DNA of 64,000 nucleotides from Flavobacterium petrolei (GTDB lineage Bacteria; Bacteroidota; Bacteroidia; Flavobacteriales; Flavobacteriaceae): assembly GCF_003314435.2 (NCBI RefSeq), contig NZ_QNVY02000002.1, positions 558,001-622,000 on the forward strand, written 5' to 3'. A program made the position numbers and the translations under genes. Of this stretch, positions 24,255-33,421 are shown in pieces; the stretch's first letter is position 1, and every line of letters begins with the position of its first letter. Below the pieces are notes generated by a model. That model had not been told where the DNA came from. It did no database searches and saw nothing but the letters and a program-made list of their open reading frames with translations.

Positions 24255-26555
24255 CTATTTAATCAACTCAAAACTAACTTTCATATCCGTATTCGAATCT
24301 GTACCTACAAAAACCTGGAAAGTACCAGATTCCGCCAAAAACTCTAAATCCGAATTATAAAATTTTAATTCTTCAACAGAAATTTCAAAAGTAACTGTCT
24401 GTTTTTCTCCATTTTTAAGGGCTACTTTTTGAAATCCTTTCAACTCTTTTAGCGGTCTTGTAACGGAACCCACTAAATCTCTTATGTACAACTGAACCAC
24501 TTCTTTACCATCATAATTTCCTGTATTGATAACATCAACAGTCACTTTTACTTTTTCATTGAAATTCATTTTATCAGATGAAATTTTCAAATTTGAGTAA
24601 TCGAATGTGGTATAACTCAATCCAAAACCAAACGGATATAAAGGTTCATTTCTTTCGTCGATATAGTTCGATCTGAATTTTTCGAACTTTCCTTCTTTAT
24701 TCCCTAACGGTCTTCCCGTATTTTTTTGATTGTAATAAATAGGTACTTGACCAGCGCTTCTTGGAAAAGTAGCGGTTAATTTTCCGGAAGGGTTTTCATT
24801 TCCAAACAAAACGTCAGCAATAGCGCTTCCCGCTTCACTTCCTGCAAACCAAGTATTCAAAATAGCTGGAACTGTTTCGTTTTCTTGTACCAAAACCAAT
24901 GGACGGCCTGTAAATAAAACCAAAACTACTGGTTTTCCTGTTTTCAATAAGGCTTGCAATAAGTCTTTTTGCGCTTGTGGAATCTCTAAGTTCGTTCTGC
25001 TACTGCTTTCTCCGGACATTTCTGCTGATTCTCCTAAAGCTGCTACAATCACATCGGATTGATTGGCAATTTTTAAGGCTTCCGCCAATAATTCTTCGGA
25101 AGTTCTGTTATCACGGTGTAAGGTTTTCCCAAACATAGTTGCTTTTTCTTCGAAAGCAGCATCATAATCCAAATTGCTCCCTTTGGCGTAAAGCACTTTA
25201 GTATCCTTCCCTGCCACTTCTTTGATCCCTGCAACTAATGAAATCGATTTATCCATATTAGTAGCCACACTCCAAGTTCCTGCCATATTTTCTTTGGCAT
25301 CAGCCAATGGTCCGATTAAAGCAATCGTTCCTGATTTTTTCAAAGGAAGCAAGTGATTGTTATTTTTCAATAAAACCAAAGACTGTGCTGAAATTGCTCG
25401 TGCTTCGGCTCTGTGGTTTTTTGTAAAAATTTCTGTTTTCGCTCTATTTTCATCACAATATTTGTACGGATCATGGAACAATCCCAAATCATATTTCGCA
25501 TTCAAAATAAGACGCGTTGCATTATCGATTTGTTCAATAGTTACTTTACCTTCTTCTACTGATTTTTTTAACGTTGTTAAGAAACCCTCGCCCACCATAT
25601 CCATTTCAATTCCGGCATTCAAAGCCAAAGCAGAAACTGTTTGCAAATCTCCCATTCCGTGCTCAATCATTTCCGGAATTCCGGTGAAATCAGTCACGAC
25701 AAAACCTTTAAATCCCCACTGCTTGCGCAACACATCCGTCATTAACCACTTATTTCCAGTAGCGGGAACTCCATCAATTTCATTGAAAGATGCCATTACT
25801 GAACCCACACCTGCATCAATAGCAGCTTTGTATGGCGGAAAATAATCGTTGTACATTTTAATTCGGCTCATATCAACCGTATTGTAATCACGTCCAGCTT
25901 CTGGTGCGCCGTACAAAGCAAAATGTTTCACACACGATAAGATGGTGTTGTTCTTTGACAAATCATTTTGTTGATACCCATTCACCATTGCTTTTGCAAT
26001 TTCGCTTCCCAAAAACGGATCTTCACCCGAGCCTTCAGAAACTCTTCCCCAACGTGGATCGCGGGAAATATCTACCATAGGCGAGAATGTCCAGTTGATT
26101 CCATCGGCACTTGCTTCTTTGGCGGCGATTTGGGCAGAGCGTTCAATTAGTTTCATGTCCCAAGTAGCGGACAATCCTAGCGGAATAGGAAAAGTCGTTT
26201 CGTAACCGTGAATGACATCCATCCCAAAAAGTAACGGAATTTTCAAGCGGCTTTTTTCGACAGCAATTTTCTGTACTTCTTTTATTTTCTGAACTGATTT
26301 GATGTTGAATAAACCACCCACTTTTCCATCTTCGATATTCTTAGCCACATTAGAACTACTGGCTGCACCGGTAGTAATATCACCTGAAGTTGGTAAATTC
26401 AATTGTCCAATTTTCTCTTCCAAAGTCATTTTCGAAAGTAACTCTGTAACGAATTCTGTTTTCGGTTTAATTTTAACCTCCTTTTTAGATGTCTTTTTTT
26501 GGCTGTAGCCAAAAAGAGAAATTCCAAAAAGTAGTATGATCAATTTAATTTTCAT
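24255..26555 (-). CDS. bglX: GH3 beta-glucosidase (BglX-like)
   Basis: A 766-residue exported enzyme (signal peptide MKIKLIILLFGISLFGYSQ) with the three-domain GH3 layout: TIM barrel, alpha/beta sandwich and C-terminal fibronectin III-like domain. KHF at 210-212, the RDPRWGR segment at 165-171, and the nucleophile Asp289 in GFVVTDFTG are present, as is ALGESAEMSGESSSR in the second domain, which supplies the acid/base. BglX-type enzymes remove glucose from beta-linked oligosaccharides in the periplasm. Its start overlaps the preceding hydrolase gene by 11 bp, so it is co-transcribed in the locus. Confidence 0.95.
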   Translation of the reverse strand: MKIKLIILLFGISLFGYSQKKTSKKEVKIKPKTEFVTELLSKMTLEEKIGQLNLPTSGDITTGAASSSNVAKNIEDGKVGGLFNIKSVQKIKEVQKIAVEKSRLKIPLLFGMDVIHGYETTFPIPLGLSATWDMKLIERSAQIAAKEASADGINWTFSPMVDISRDPRWGRVSEGSGEDPFLGSEIAKAMVNGYQQNDLSKNNTILSCVKHFALYGAPEAGRDYNTVDMSRIKMYNDYFPPYKAAIDAGVGSVMASFNEIDGVPATGNKWLMTDVLRKQWGFKGFVVTDFTGIPEMIEHGMGDLQTVSALALNAGIEMDMVGEGFLTTLKKSVEEGKVTIEQIDNATRLILNAKYDLGLFHDPYKYCDENRAKTEIFTKNHRAEARAISAQSLVLLKNNNHLLPLKKSGTIALIGPLADAKENMAGTWSVATNMDKSISLVAGIKEVAGKDTKVLYAKGSNLDYDAAFEEKATMFGKTLHRDNRTSEELLAEALKIANQSDVIVAALGESAEMSGESSSRTNLEIPQAQKDLLQALLKTGKPVVLVLFTGRPLVLVQENETVPAILNTWFAGSEAGSAIADVLFGNENPSGKLTATFPRSAGQVPIYYNQKNTGRPLGNKEGKFEKFRSNYIDERNEPLYPFGFGLSYTTFDYSNLKISSDKMNFNEKVKVTVDVINTGNYDGKEVVQLYIRDLVGSVTRPLKELKGFQKVALKNGEKQTVTFEISVEELKFYNSDLEFLAESGTFQVFVGTDSNTDMKVSFELIK

Positions 26556-27258
26556 TTTGTCTGTTTTTTATTTGTTTGAACATCCAATCATAAATTTCTT
26601 GGTTGTCATATACTCGTGACCAACTGTCGTGATTGGCATCATCAAAAATCGTCAGCGTCACATTAGTATTACAGGTTTTTAATTTTTTATACATCGCAAT
26701 CGAATACTCTACATTCACGACATCATCCAGCAAACCATGAAAAATCCGAGTTGGAATGGTTGCGATTTTACAATTTTCAATCATAGGAATTCGATCTACA
26801 TATCCTGCAATAAGAACCAAAGCGGCAAAAGTTTCAGGATGTGCAACGACTAAATTCCAAGCGCCCCAAGCTCCCATACTAAGACCTGTGAGATAAATTC
26901 TGCTACTATCAATATTATTCTCTTTCTGGATTTTAAGAATCAATCGGTAGAGCACTTCTTCATTCCAATATTCATTTTCCGGACATTGCGGTGCCAAAAC
27001 ATAAGCATCTAATTCGTGACTTTTCAAATACTTGAATGGTCCATGCTCTTTTACTTTTTCGATATCGGTTCCTTTTTCACCAGAACCATGAAGAAAAACA
27101 ATCAGCGGCTTTTTATCTTTTGTATGCTTCGGAATATGTAAAGCAAAAGTTAATTCGCGTTTTTGAACGATTTCGGTTTTTAGGGTACCAATAACATCAT
27201 TTTGTGAAAACGAATTCAACGATAGTAAAAAGGCCGTTGCAATAAATAGATATTTCAT
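26545..27258 (-). CDS. Alpha/beta hydrolase, predicted exported esterase or peptidase
   Basis: A 237-residue exported alpha/beta-hydrolase (signal peptide MKYLFIATAFLLSLNSFSQ). The oxyanion region is VFLHGSGEKG, the nucleophile elbow is TGLSMGAWG (Ser about 130), an Asp follows in HGLLDDVVN, and the catalytic His is in DDANHDSWSRVY. It resembles the poly(3-hydroxybutyrate) depolymerase / prolyl-oligopeptidase-like group often found in polysaccharide loci, where it may remove acyl groups. The start could also be two codons upstream. It lies six bases behind the glycoamylase gene and overlaps the GH3 gene. Confidence 0.88.
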   Translation of the reverse strand: MKYLFIATAFLLSLNSFSQNDVIGTLKTEIVQKRELTFALHIPKHTKDKKPLIVFLHGSGEKGTDIEKVKEHGPFKYLKSHELDAYVLAPQCPENEYWNEEVLYRLILKIQKENNIDSSRIYLTGLSMGAWGAWNLVVAHPETFAALVLIAGYVDRIPMIENCKIATIPTRIFHGLLDDVVNVEYSIAMYKKLKTCNTNVTLTIFDDANHDSWSRVYDNQEIYDWMFKQIKNRQNEN

Positions 27259-27264
27259 ACACAT

Positions 27265-28638
27265 TTAGAACTTATACTTACCCGAATGAAAGCCCAGGTT
27301 AATTAAACCTTTTTTTACCTCTGGTGCATTCATGAATAAATTCCATATTAAACCTGTACGATAGTTTTCTAACATCACCATTTCCGGTCCTTGGTCAATA
27401 GCTAAATATCGTTTAGTTGTCCATTGATAGTGCTGACTGTGTGCATCATAAAAGCCCGCAACTCCCCAAGTATCATTTTTATAATTCTCGTATAAATTTC
27501 GAATAAATGCTTTAGATTCATTTGGTGTGTACACAATTGAACTGATGGCAGCTGTAGGCGAAATGACACCTTTATCGTTACTTGGCATGTGCGCATCATA
27601 CCCAACAGATCCATCTTCATTTCTTGAATACGAAGCTGTCAAACCCCAATAATAAGCTCCATATCCTTTATAACTTTTAGGATTAGCAATTGCATATAAA
27701 TAGTTAATTTTAGTATGATTGGAATTCAAATCCCAATAATTGGCATATTTATCCGTTAACTGATTTGGGTCTAATCCTAAATAAGAATAATGAGCCCAAA
27801 ATAATGGACCTCCGAATTCTTCAGCACCATTGTGTTTTAAAATCAATGGCAAATTGTATTTGGTTTTGGTTGAAACTATGCCTCCATTTCTTGCCCATCC
27901 TTCATGATAAGCTGCAGGAGTTATTGGGTGTGATGGCGAAGATGCTGCCATGACATACGTAATCAAACATTCATTATACCCTTCTAAGGCAAAATTCATA
28001 TCCCAGTTGTAATTAGGAGACCAATGCCAATATAATTTATTCTGATTGTTTGTGTACCATTGCCAGTCAATCCCTTTCCAGAGTTCATCAAATTTTAGGC
28101 TGACAGCCTTTTCATCAGCTGTTCCGTTTTTGAGGTATTCCCTGACTACTATAAAACCGGCTGCCAAAAAAGAAGTTTCTACTAAATCTCCTCCATTATC
28201 TTTTATGCCAAAAGGTTTTACTTTACCAGTATTCCCATCAATCCAATGTGACCAAGCTCCATGAAAACGATCTGCGTTAGCAAGGAAATTGGCGATTTTA
28301 TTCAATCTTTTGGTACCTTCATCCTTCGTCACATAGCCTCTAGACATACCTGAGACTATTGCCATCAATCCAAAACCGGAGCCTCCGGTTGTAACCACAT
28401 GAGCATCATTTTCAGGATAAAAACCGTCAGGATGGAAGCGCTCTCTAGCCAAACCAGAATTTGGCTCTGCATATTCCCAAAAATAAGCGAAAGTCTGCTT
28501 CTGAACGAGATCTATAAGTTCCTCATCTGATACTTGTGTAATAGGAGTTTTTGCTTTATCACTTTCATTTGATTTATCATTATAGGAACTGCAACCGAGA
28601 AAAGTAAAAGCTATAAATAAAACTGAAATTTTAATCAT
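27265..28638 (-). CDS. Glycoamylase-domain lipoprotein (GH144-like)
   Basis: A 457-residue predicted lipoprotein (lipobox TFLGC, Cys15). The rest is one (alpha/alpha)6-type domain of the glycoamylase family (PF10091), with FAYFWEYAEPNSGLARER, TTGGSGFGLMAIV, GAWSHWIDGNTG and GGDLVETSFLAAGF. Family members of this length from Bacteroidota include GH144 endo-beta-1,2-glucanases, so beta-1,2-glucan is a good first guess at substrate, but the subfamily cannot be fixed by eye. It follows susD after 82 bp that hold a 12-bp hairpin. I start it at the lipoprotein signal (28638), six codons inside the longest frame. Confidence 0.9.
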   Translation of the reverse strand: MIKISVLFIAFTFLGCSSYNDKSNESDKAKTPITQVSDEELIDLVQKQTFAYFWEYAEPNSGLARERFHPDGFYPENDAHVVTTGGSGFGLMAIVSGMSRGYVTKDEGTKRLNKIANFLANADRFHGAWSHWIDGNTGKVKPFGIKDNGGDLVETSFLAAGFIVVREYLKNGTADEKAVSLKFDELWKGIDWQWYTNNQNKLYWHWSPNYNWDMNFALEGYNECLITYVMAASSPSHPITPAAYHEGWARNGGIVSTKTKYNLPLILKHNGAEEFGGPLFWAHYSYLGLDPNQLTDKYANYWDLNSNHTKINYLYAIANPKSYKGYGAYYWGLTASYSRNEDGSVGYDAHMPSNDKGVISPTAAISSIVYTPNESKAFIRNLYENYKNDTWGVAGFYDAHSQHYQWTTKRYLAIDQGPEMVMLENYRTGLIWNLFMNAPEVKKGLINLGFHSGKYKF

Positions 28639-28674
28639 CTTTTGATTTTTAAACAATTTAAGTTATTAGAAATA

Positions 28675-28712
28675 AATCTCCCTTCTACTCTTTTTTTTGC
28701 AGAAGGGAGATT
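28675..28712 (-). promoter_or_regulatory. Intercistronic hairpin between susD and the glycoamylase gene
   Basis: AATCTCCCTTCT (28675-28686) is the exact reverse complement of 28701-28712, giving a 12-bp stem and 14-nt loop. On the minus strand no T-run follows, so it looks more like an RNA-stabilising or partial attenuation element than a terminator. Confidence 0.55.
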
Positions 28713-28720
28713 ATTATCAT

Positions 28721-30178
28721 TTAATTATATCCCGGGTTTTGACTTGATAAACCAGCAGCTTGTCTAATAAAAGAATCCGGTATAGGAAATAGCTCGTTTT
28801 TACCTACAGTAAATGTTTTACCATCAACAGCAAATGCAGCGGCCGCTTGTCCTGTTCTAACTAAATCAAAGAACCGGTCGTGCTCAAAAGCCATTTCTAC
28901 TCTTCTTTCTTTCCAGATTGCAGTTTTCACATCGCCTTGAGAAACAGCAGTTGTATTTGCTAATCCAGCTCTGTTTCTGATTTGGTTCAACAAAACAATA
29001 GCCGCGGGAGTTTGGTTTAATTCATTCAACGCTTCAGCTTTCATTAAAAGGACTTCGGCATATCTTAAATATTTAATATTTACATCTGTTTCCCATCCAT
29101 CTGTAAATGCAGAAGAATATGCTTTGAAGTTGTATCTTTCATTTTCAACAGTAACTGGTACTACTCTACCATCGTATAAGGTCGTTCCTCTAAAAATGAT
29201 TGTTGCATTTTTTCTCACATCCCCTACTTCATAAGCGTTTACTAAACTTTGAGATGGAGTATTGAATCCCCAACCCCATCCACCAGCACCACGAGCACCT
29301 TGAGTGGCTGAATACCCTTGAATCCCTTTTGCAGGAACTGAACCTACACCATTAATTTCAAAAATAGATTCATCACCGTTTTCTCCCCCTACTCTAAACA
29401 TAGCGGCATAATCTGGAACAATGGAATAACCTGTAACCAAATTGCAATTGTCTACCACTTTTTGCCAGTTTTTTTGATATAAATTTACTTTAGCTAATAA
29501 CGCATGAGCTGAACCTTTTGAAGCTCTTGCTTTTTCATTAGCTGAATAAACTGATTTAATGGGCAATACTGCAATCGCATCATTCAAATCGCTTTCTATA
29601 AAAGCATACACCTCAGCAGCAGTCTTACGAGTCAACAACATTATTTTATCCTGTTCAGATGTCGGATTTGGTAAATGATCTACAATAGGTACACCGCCAT
29701 ACGCTTTTACCAATGTAAAATACATAAATGCTCTTAAAAATTTAGCTTCCCCAATTAGCCTCGCTCGCAAACCTGCATCTGCTTTATCTAATTTAGGAAT
29801 AATATTTAAAGCTTGATTGCATCTGTTAATTCCATCATAATTGGCATTAAAAGTACTTTCTACTGAAGGATTTGATGCGTTGTATGTTAATGCATCTAAC
29901 ACATCTTTATCACTTCCAGTGTCTCCAGGAGATGAACCTTTATCGGCATCGTCAGAAGTAATGCTCGAGAGTCCAATCCAACCAAAAGAGGTCATATCCC
30001 AATCTAAAAATTTACTGTAAATTGCAGTTACAAAAGTGGTTGCACCAGCGTCATTATTGAACAATTCAATATCTGCTGTAGAAATAGATTCTGTTTGGTT
30101 TACATCCAAATAATCATCAGCACATCCCGAAAAAAAGCAAGCGGATAACGCGAACATTGTTATATATATCTTTTTCAT
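28721..30178 (-). CDS. SusD-like outer-membrane glycan-binding lipoprotein
   Basis: A 485-residue SusD/RagB family lipoprotein (lipobox FSGC, Cys19; DDYLDVNQTE right after it). SusD proteins form a hinged lid on the SusC barrel and capture glycans at the cell surface. Typical marks are EAKFLRAFMYFTLVKAYGGVPIV (about 140-165), the TPR-like helices, KYLRYAEVLLMKAEALNEL, and the C-terminal RRVEMAFEHDRFFDLVRTG then LFPIP. It lies 4 bp behind susC and is the second gene of the locus. The glycan cannot be named from this sequence. Confidence 0.96.
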   Translation of the reverse strand: MKKIYITMFALSACFFSGCADDYLDVNQTESISTADIELFNNDAGATTFVTAIYSKFLDWDMTSFGWIGLSSITSDDADKGSSPGDTGSDKDVLDALTYNASNPSVESTFNANYDGINRCNQALNIIPKLDKADAGLRARLIGEAKFLRAFMYFTLVKAYGGVPIVDHLPNPTSEQDKIMLLTRKTAAEVYAFIESDLNDAIAVLPIKSVYSANEKARASKGSAHALLAKVNLYQKNWQKVVDNCNLVTGYSIVPDYAAMFRVGGENGDESIFEINGVGSVPAKGIQGYSATQGARGAGGWGWGFNTPSQSLVNAYEVGDVRKNATIIFRGTTLYDGRVVPVTVENERYNFKAYSSAFTDGWETDVNIKYLRYAEVLLMKAEALNELNQTPAAIVLLNQIRNRAGLANTTAVSQGDVKTAIWKERRVEMAFEHDRFFDLVRTGQAAAAFAVDGKTFTVGKNELFPIPDSFIRQAAGLSSQNPGYN

Positions 30179-30182
30179 AATA

Positions 30183-33179
30183 TTAAAATTTTAAATTAGC
30201 ACCAATAACGAAAGATTTTAACGTAGGATAAGCATCCAACTCAATTCCTTGATTTCCGTAAGGATTACCATCTCCATTTAGTTCTGGAGAGAAACCTGAG
30301 AATTTTTGGGTGATAAATGGGTTTATTGCATTCATATATATTCTGCAATAGCTTAAAAATTGATTTTCCTTCATTGGAACTTTATAACCTAAAGTAATGT
30401 TATTGACTCTGAAGAAATCACCTGATTCTAAATAGTATGTAGAAGCAACTGGCACTTGATTGAATGGAGCTGGATTTGAAGCATTTGTATTGCTGGTACT
30501 CCAGAAGTCGATAGCTAATGATTGCTCTATATTTTCACCTGTAAAGCGTTGTGCTTTTTTACCATTGTAAACTTTTGCTCCACCTGTACCATATCCGTCA
30601 ACAGAAAAATCGATGTTTTTATAGTTTAAACCCACTGATACTCCATAATTAGATTTTGGCAATATTGAGCCTCCATATTTTTTATCATTAGTTGCAGATA
30701 AGGCATCTTGCGTCACTTTTGCACCGCTGGCAGTATAATATAACATTTTACCATTTGCCGGATCTACACCAGCAAATTCATAGATATAAAAACTTCCTAG
30801 TGGCTGACCTACAGAGGTGCTATTAAGTAATTTAGTATCCTGACCGTTACCTAAATTACCTCCAATAATCGGAGAAATTTCAAAATCCTTTAAACCTGAA
30901 AGCTTATTTATATTTTTCGAATAATTCCCTCCAACCCAGTAACTCAAATTGTCTGTTAACTTATCATCCCAACGCAATGCAATTTCATACCCTTTATTGG
31001 ATACTTCCCCTACATGTCCTGGTGTAGCTACAACAATTCCTGAAGTTGGATAAGGTCGCACATTCAAAATTACATTTGTTGTATTCTTTTCATAAACATC
31101 AAAAGATCCTTTTAACCTCCTATTCAATAATTCAAAATCTAAACCTACTGAAGTTTCTTCAGTAATTTCCCAAGAAAGACTTGGGTCTACTTGAGAATTG
31201 ATTGTAGTTCCTTCATTTAGTATTGAACCTCCTAAATAACTTGAAAGTCCTGATGCATAAGCTTGATTGTTAAGCGGTACCGTTTGATTTCCTAATCTAC
31301 CCCAACCTCCTCTTAGTTTCAATAAATCTATTCCTTTTACATTAGCCATAAATTCTTCTTTGGTAACAATCCATCCTAAACCAAAGGCAGGAAAAGTTCC
31401 CCAACGATAATCTTTAGCAAAATTAGATGAGCCATCACGTCTGATTGTTCCTGTAATTAAGTATCTATCCATTAACTTATATTGAAAACGACCAAAGTAT
31501 GAAGCCAATCTAGTTTCATTAAACACTTCATCTCTATAACTGATTACGTTAGCTACATTATCAACACCTGCTAATGACCAATAATTAGAATTTGCATTGA
31601 CATTCTTTCTTCTTATCGTCAATTTTTCTCTTGCTCCTTTAACTGATGTTTCGATACCTGCAGTTAGCTCAACATCATGAATATCATTAAATACCTTATT
31701 GTAGGTTAAATAATTTGATAAGTTCCAATTAAAATATTGCTCTCTTCCTTTAGTCAACTCATTAATATTCGTTGGTAGAGAATTTCCTGGACTTGGATCT
31801 CCAGCAATATCAATAGCTCTTGTATCTTCAAAATTATATTGCTTCCAAGAATAATATTCACCGTTAAACTGTGAAGTGAATTTTAATGATTTTACAATAT
31901 CGTAATCTAATTTTAAACCTCCTTGTAAGCTTATGCTACGTTGTTCTTCATCATAAAAGTCTAATTGAGCAACTGGATTTCCAACATTATTAAAGGAAGA
32001 GCCACTCGTACTTGCAACACCATTTGTATCTACAAAGGAAACCCCGTATTGACCTGATGCAAAACGTACCGGAACGATAGGAGATTGTTTGTAAGCATTA
32101 GTAAAAGCACCTAATGGTTTTGGGCTTGAATTAGCTGATGTAAAACTAAAGTTTTGATTTATAGTCAATTTTTTAGAAATTTTATATTCGTTGTTATTTC
32201 TAAAAGTAAAACGACTGTAATCAAGACCGTTTAAAATTGCTTTTTCTTCATAATTCCCAATACTGAAAAAGTATTTTACACTCTCAGTTGCCCCAGAAAT
32301 AGATGCATTATTTTGAGTGTATGATCCCGTTCTAGTAATAGCATCTAACCAATTTGTATTTACAGGCTGATTTTCAGAAAATGTTGTATTGTTCAAAGCA
32401 GCATTTGAATATCGTGCATAAGCTTCGCTTCCAGCCATTTTTACCGTTCTTAATGGTTTTCTAAAACCGGCAAAACTTTCAAATTCAACTAAAACCTTGT
32501 CGCCTTTACCCTTTTTAGTGGTAATAATGATAACACCGTTTGCTGCTCTTGTACCATAAATAGCTAAAGATGATGCATCTTTCAAAATCTCATAAGAGGT
32601 AATATCATTTGTATTTATATTATTGATATTATCAGTAGGCATTCCATCTACAACATACAAAGGAGTTCTTCCGCCTAAAGCAGTACCTAAACCTCTAATA
32701 ATTACCGAAGGAGTGCTTCCTGGTAAGTCTGAAGAAACTACCTGAACTCCTGCTGCTTTACCTTGTATGGCTTGCGAAGCATTCAAAACCTTGGTTTTGG
32801 ATATTTCTTCCGCTTTTAATGAAGTAATTGCGGTAGTGTTATCAATCTTTTTTCTGGTTCCATAACCAATAACAACCACTTCTTTTAATTCAGTGTCTTT
32901 GGATTCTTGTAAATTTATGTTCATCGGTGCTGCAGTTGCAGGTACTGATAAAGCATCAAAACCTACCATGCTAATTTTTAATACTTCGCCAACTTTAGCA
33001 TTGATACTAAAATTACCTTCAAAATCGGTATCAGTTGAAGTTTTAGAATCAGCCGCGACTATCATGGCTCCTGGAATACCAATTCCACTTTTATCCAGTA
33101 CTTTTCCCTTAATTACTTGTCCAGACATATATGCCGGAAGTAAAATGAGTGCTAAAAAGCTAAAAATAATATTTCTCAT
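30183..33179 (-). CDS. SusC-like TonB-dependent outer-membrane transporter
   Basis: A 998-residue SusC/RagA family importer. After the signal peptide comes a carboxypeptidase-regulatory-like beta domain (about 22-95: GKVLDKSGIGIPGAMIVAADS), then a TonB box region and plug (KEVVVIGYGT; GLGTALGGRTPLYVVDGMP; TYEILKDASSLAIYGTRAANGVIIITTKKG), then the 22-strand barrel with the final aromatic strand FVIGANLKF. It imports oligosaccharides with the adjacent SusD. As first gene of the operon it has a 240-bp upstream region with a candidate operator at 33332-33365. Confidence 0.96.
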   Translation of the reverse strand: MRNIIFSFLALILLPAYMSGQVIKGKVLDKSGIGIPGAMIVAADSKTSTDTDFEGNFSINAKVGEVLKISMVGFDALSVPATAAPMNINLQESKDTELKEVVVIGYGTRKKIDNTTAITSLKAEEISKTKVLNASQAIQGKAAGVQVVSSDLPGSTPSVIIRGLGTALGGRTPLYVVDGMPTDNINNINTNDITSYEILKDASSLAIYGTRAANGVIIITTKKGKGDKVLVEFESFAGFRKPLRTVKMAGSEAYARYSNAALNNTTFSENQPVNTNWLDAITRTGSYTQNNASISGATESVKYFFSIGNYEEKAILNGLDYSRFTFRNNNEYKISKKLTINQNFSFTSANSSPKPLGAFTNAYKQSPIVPVRFASGQYGVSFVDTNGVASTSGSSFNNVGNPVAQLDFYDEEQRSISLQGGLKLDYDIVKSLKFTSQFNGEYYSWKQYNFEDTRAIDIAGDPSPGNSLPTNINELTKGREQYFNWNLSNYLTYNKVFNDIHDVELTAGIETSVKGAREKLTIRRKNVNANSNYWSLAGVDNVANVISYRDEVFNETRLASYFGRFQYKLMDRYLITGTIRRDGSSNFAKDYRWGTFPAFGLGWIVTKEEFMANVKGIDLLKLRGGWGRLGNQTVPLNNQAYASGLSSYLGGSILNEGTTINSQVDPSLSWEITEETSVGLDFELLNRRLKGSFDVYEKNTTNVILNVRPYPTSGIVVATPGHVGEVSNKGYEIALRWDDKLTDNLSYWVGGNYSKNINKLSGLKDFEISPIIGGNLGNGQDTKLLNSTSVGQPLGSFYIYEFAGVDPANGKMLYYTASGAKVTQDALSATNDKKYGGSILPKSNYGVSVGLNYKNIDFSVDGYGTGGAKVYNGKKAQRFTGENIEQSLAIDFWSTSNTNASNPAPFNQVPVASTYYLESGDFFRVNNITLGYKVPMKENQFLSYCRIYMNAINPFITQKFSGFSPELNGDGNPYGNQGIELDAYPTLKSFVIGANLKF

Positions 33180-33331
33180 ATATTAATGATTTGTTAAAGT
33201 TAGTGGAGCCAAAGTAAATAATTACAACGTTATAGTTACTAAAACAGAAATACTACATGAATACATCAAAACAATAAAATAAGATTCTAAATCTCGGTAT
33301 AACTGCTAAAAATAACGGTTACGAGATACCG

Positions 33332-33365
33332 CACTACATCTATATGATGTAGTAATGATGTAGTG
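33332..33365. promoter_or_regulatory. Candidate operator upstream of susC (three GATGTAGT half-sites)
   Basis: CACTACATC (33332-33340) is a perfect inverted match to GATGTAGTG (33357-33365), and a further GATGTAGT (33346-33353) lies inside, forming a tighter 8-bp palindrome with a 5-bp spacer. It lies 153 bp before the susC start, between the regulator gene and the locus it probably controls. A role as the regulator's binding site is inference. Confidence 0.55.
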
Positions 33366-33421
33366 TTATTTCATAATAAATATGCTTAAATTATAAATTA
33401 TCTATAAAAAAATAAAGCTAT

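Noticed and set aside
25357..25845. 162-codon plus-strand frame opposite the GH3 gene
   Set aside because: It is a shadow; the GH3 domain is intact in the other strand.
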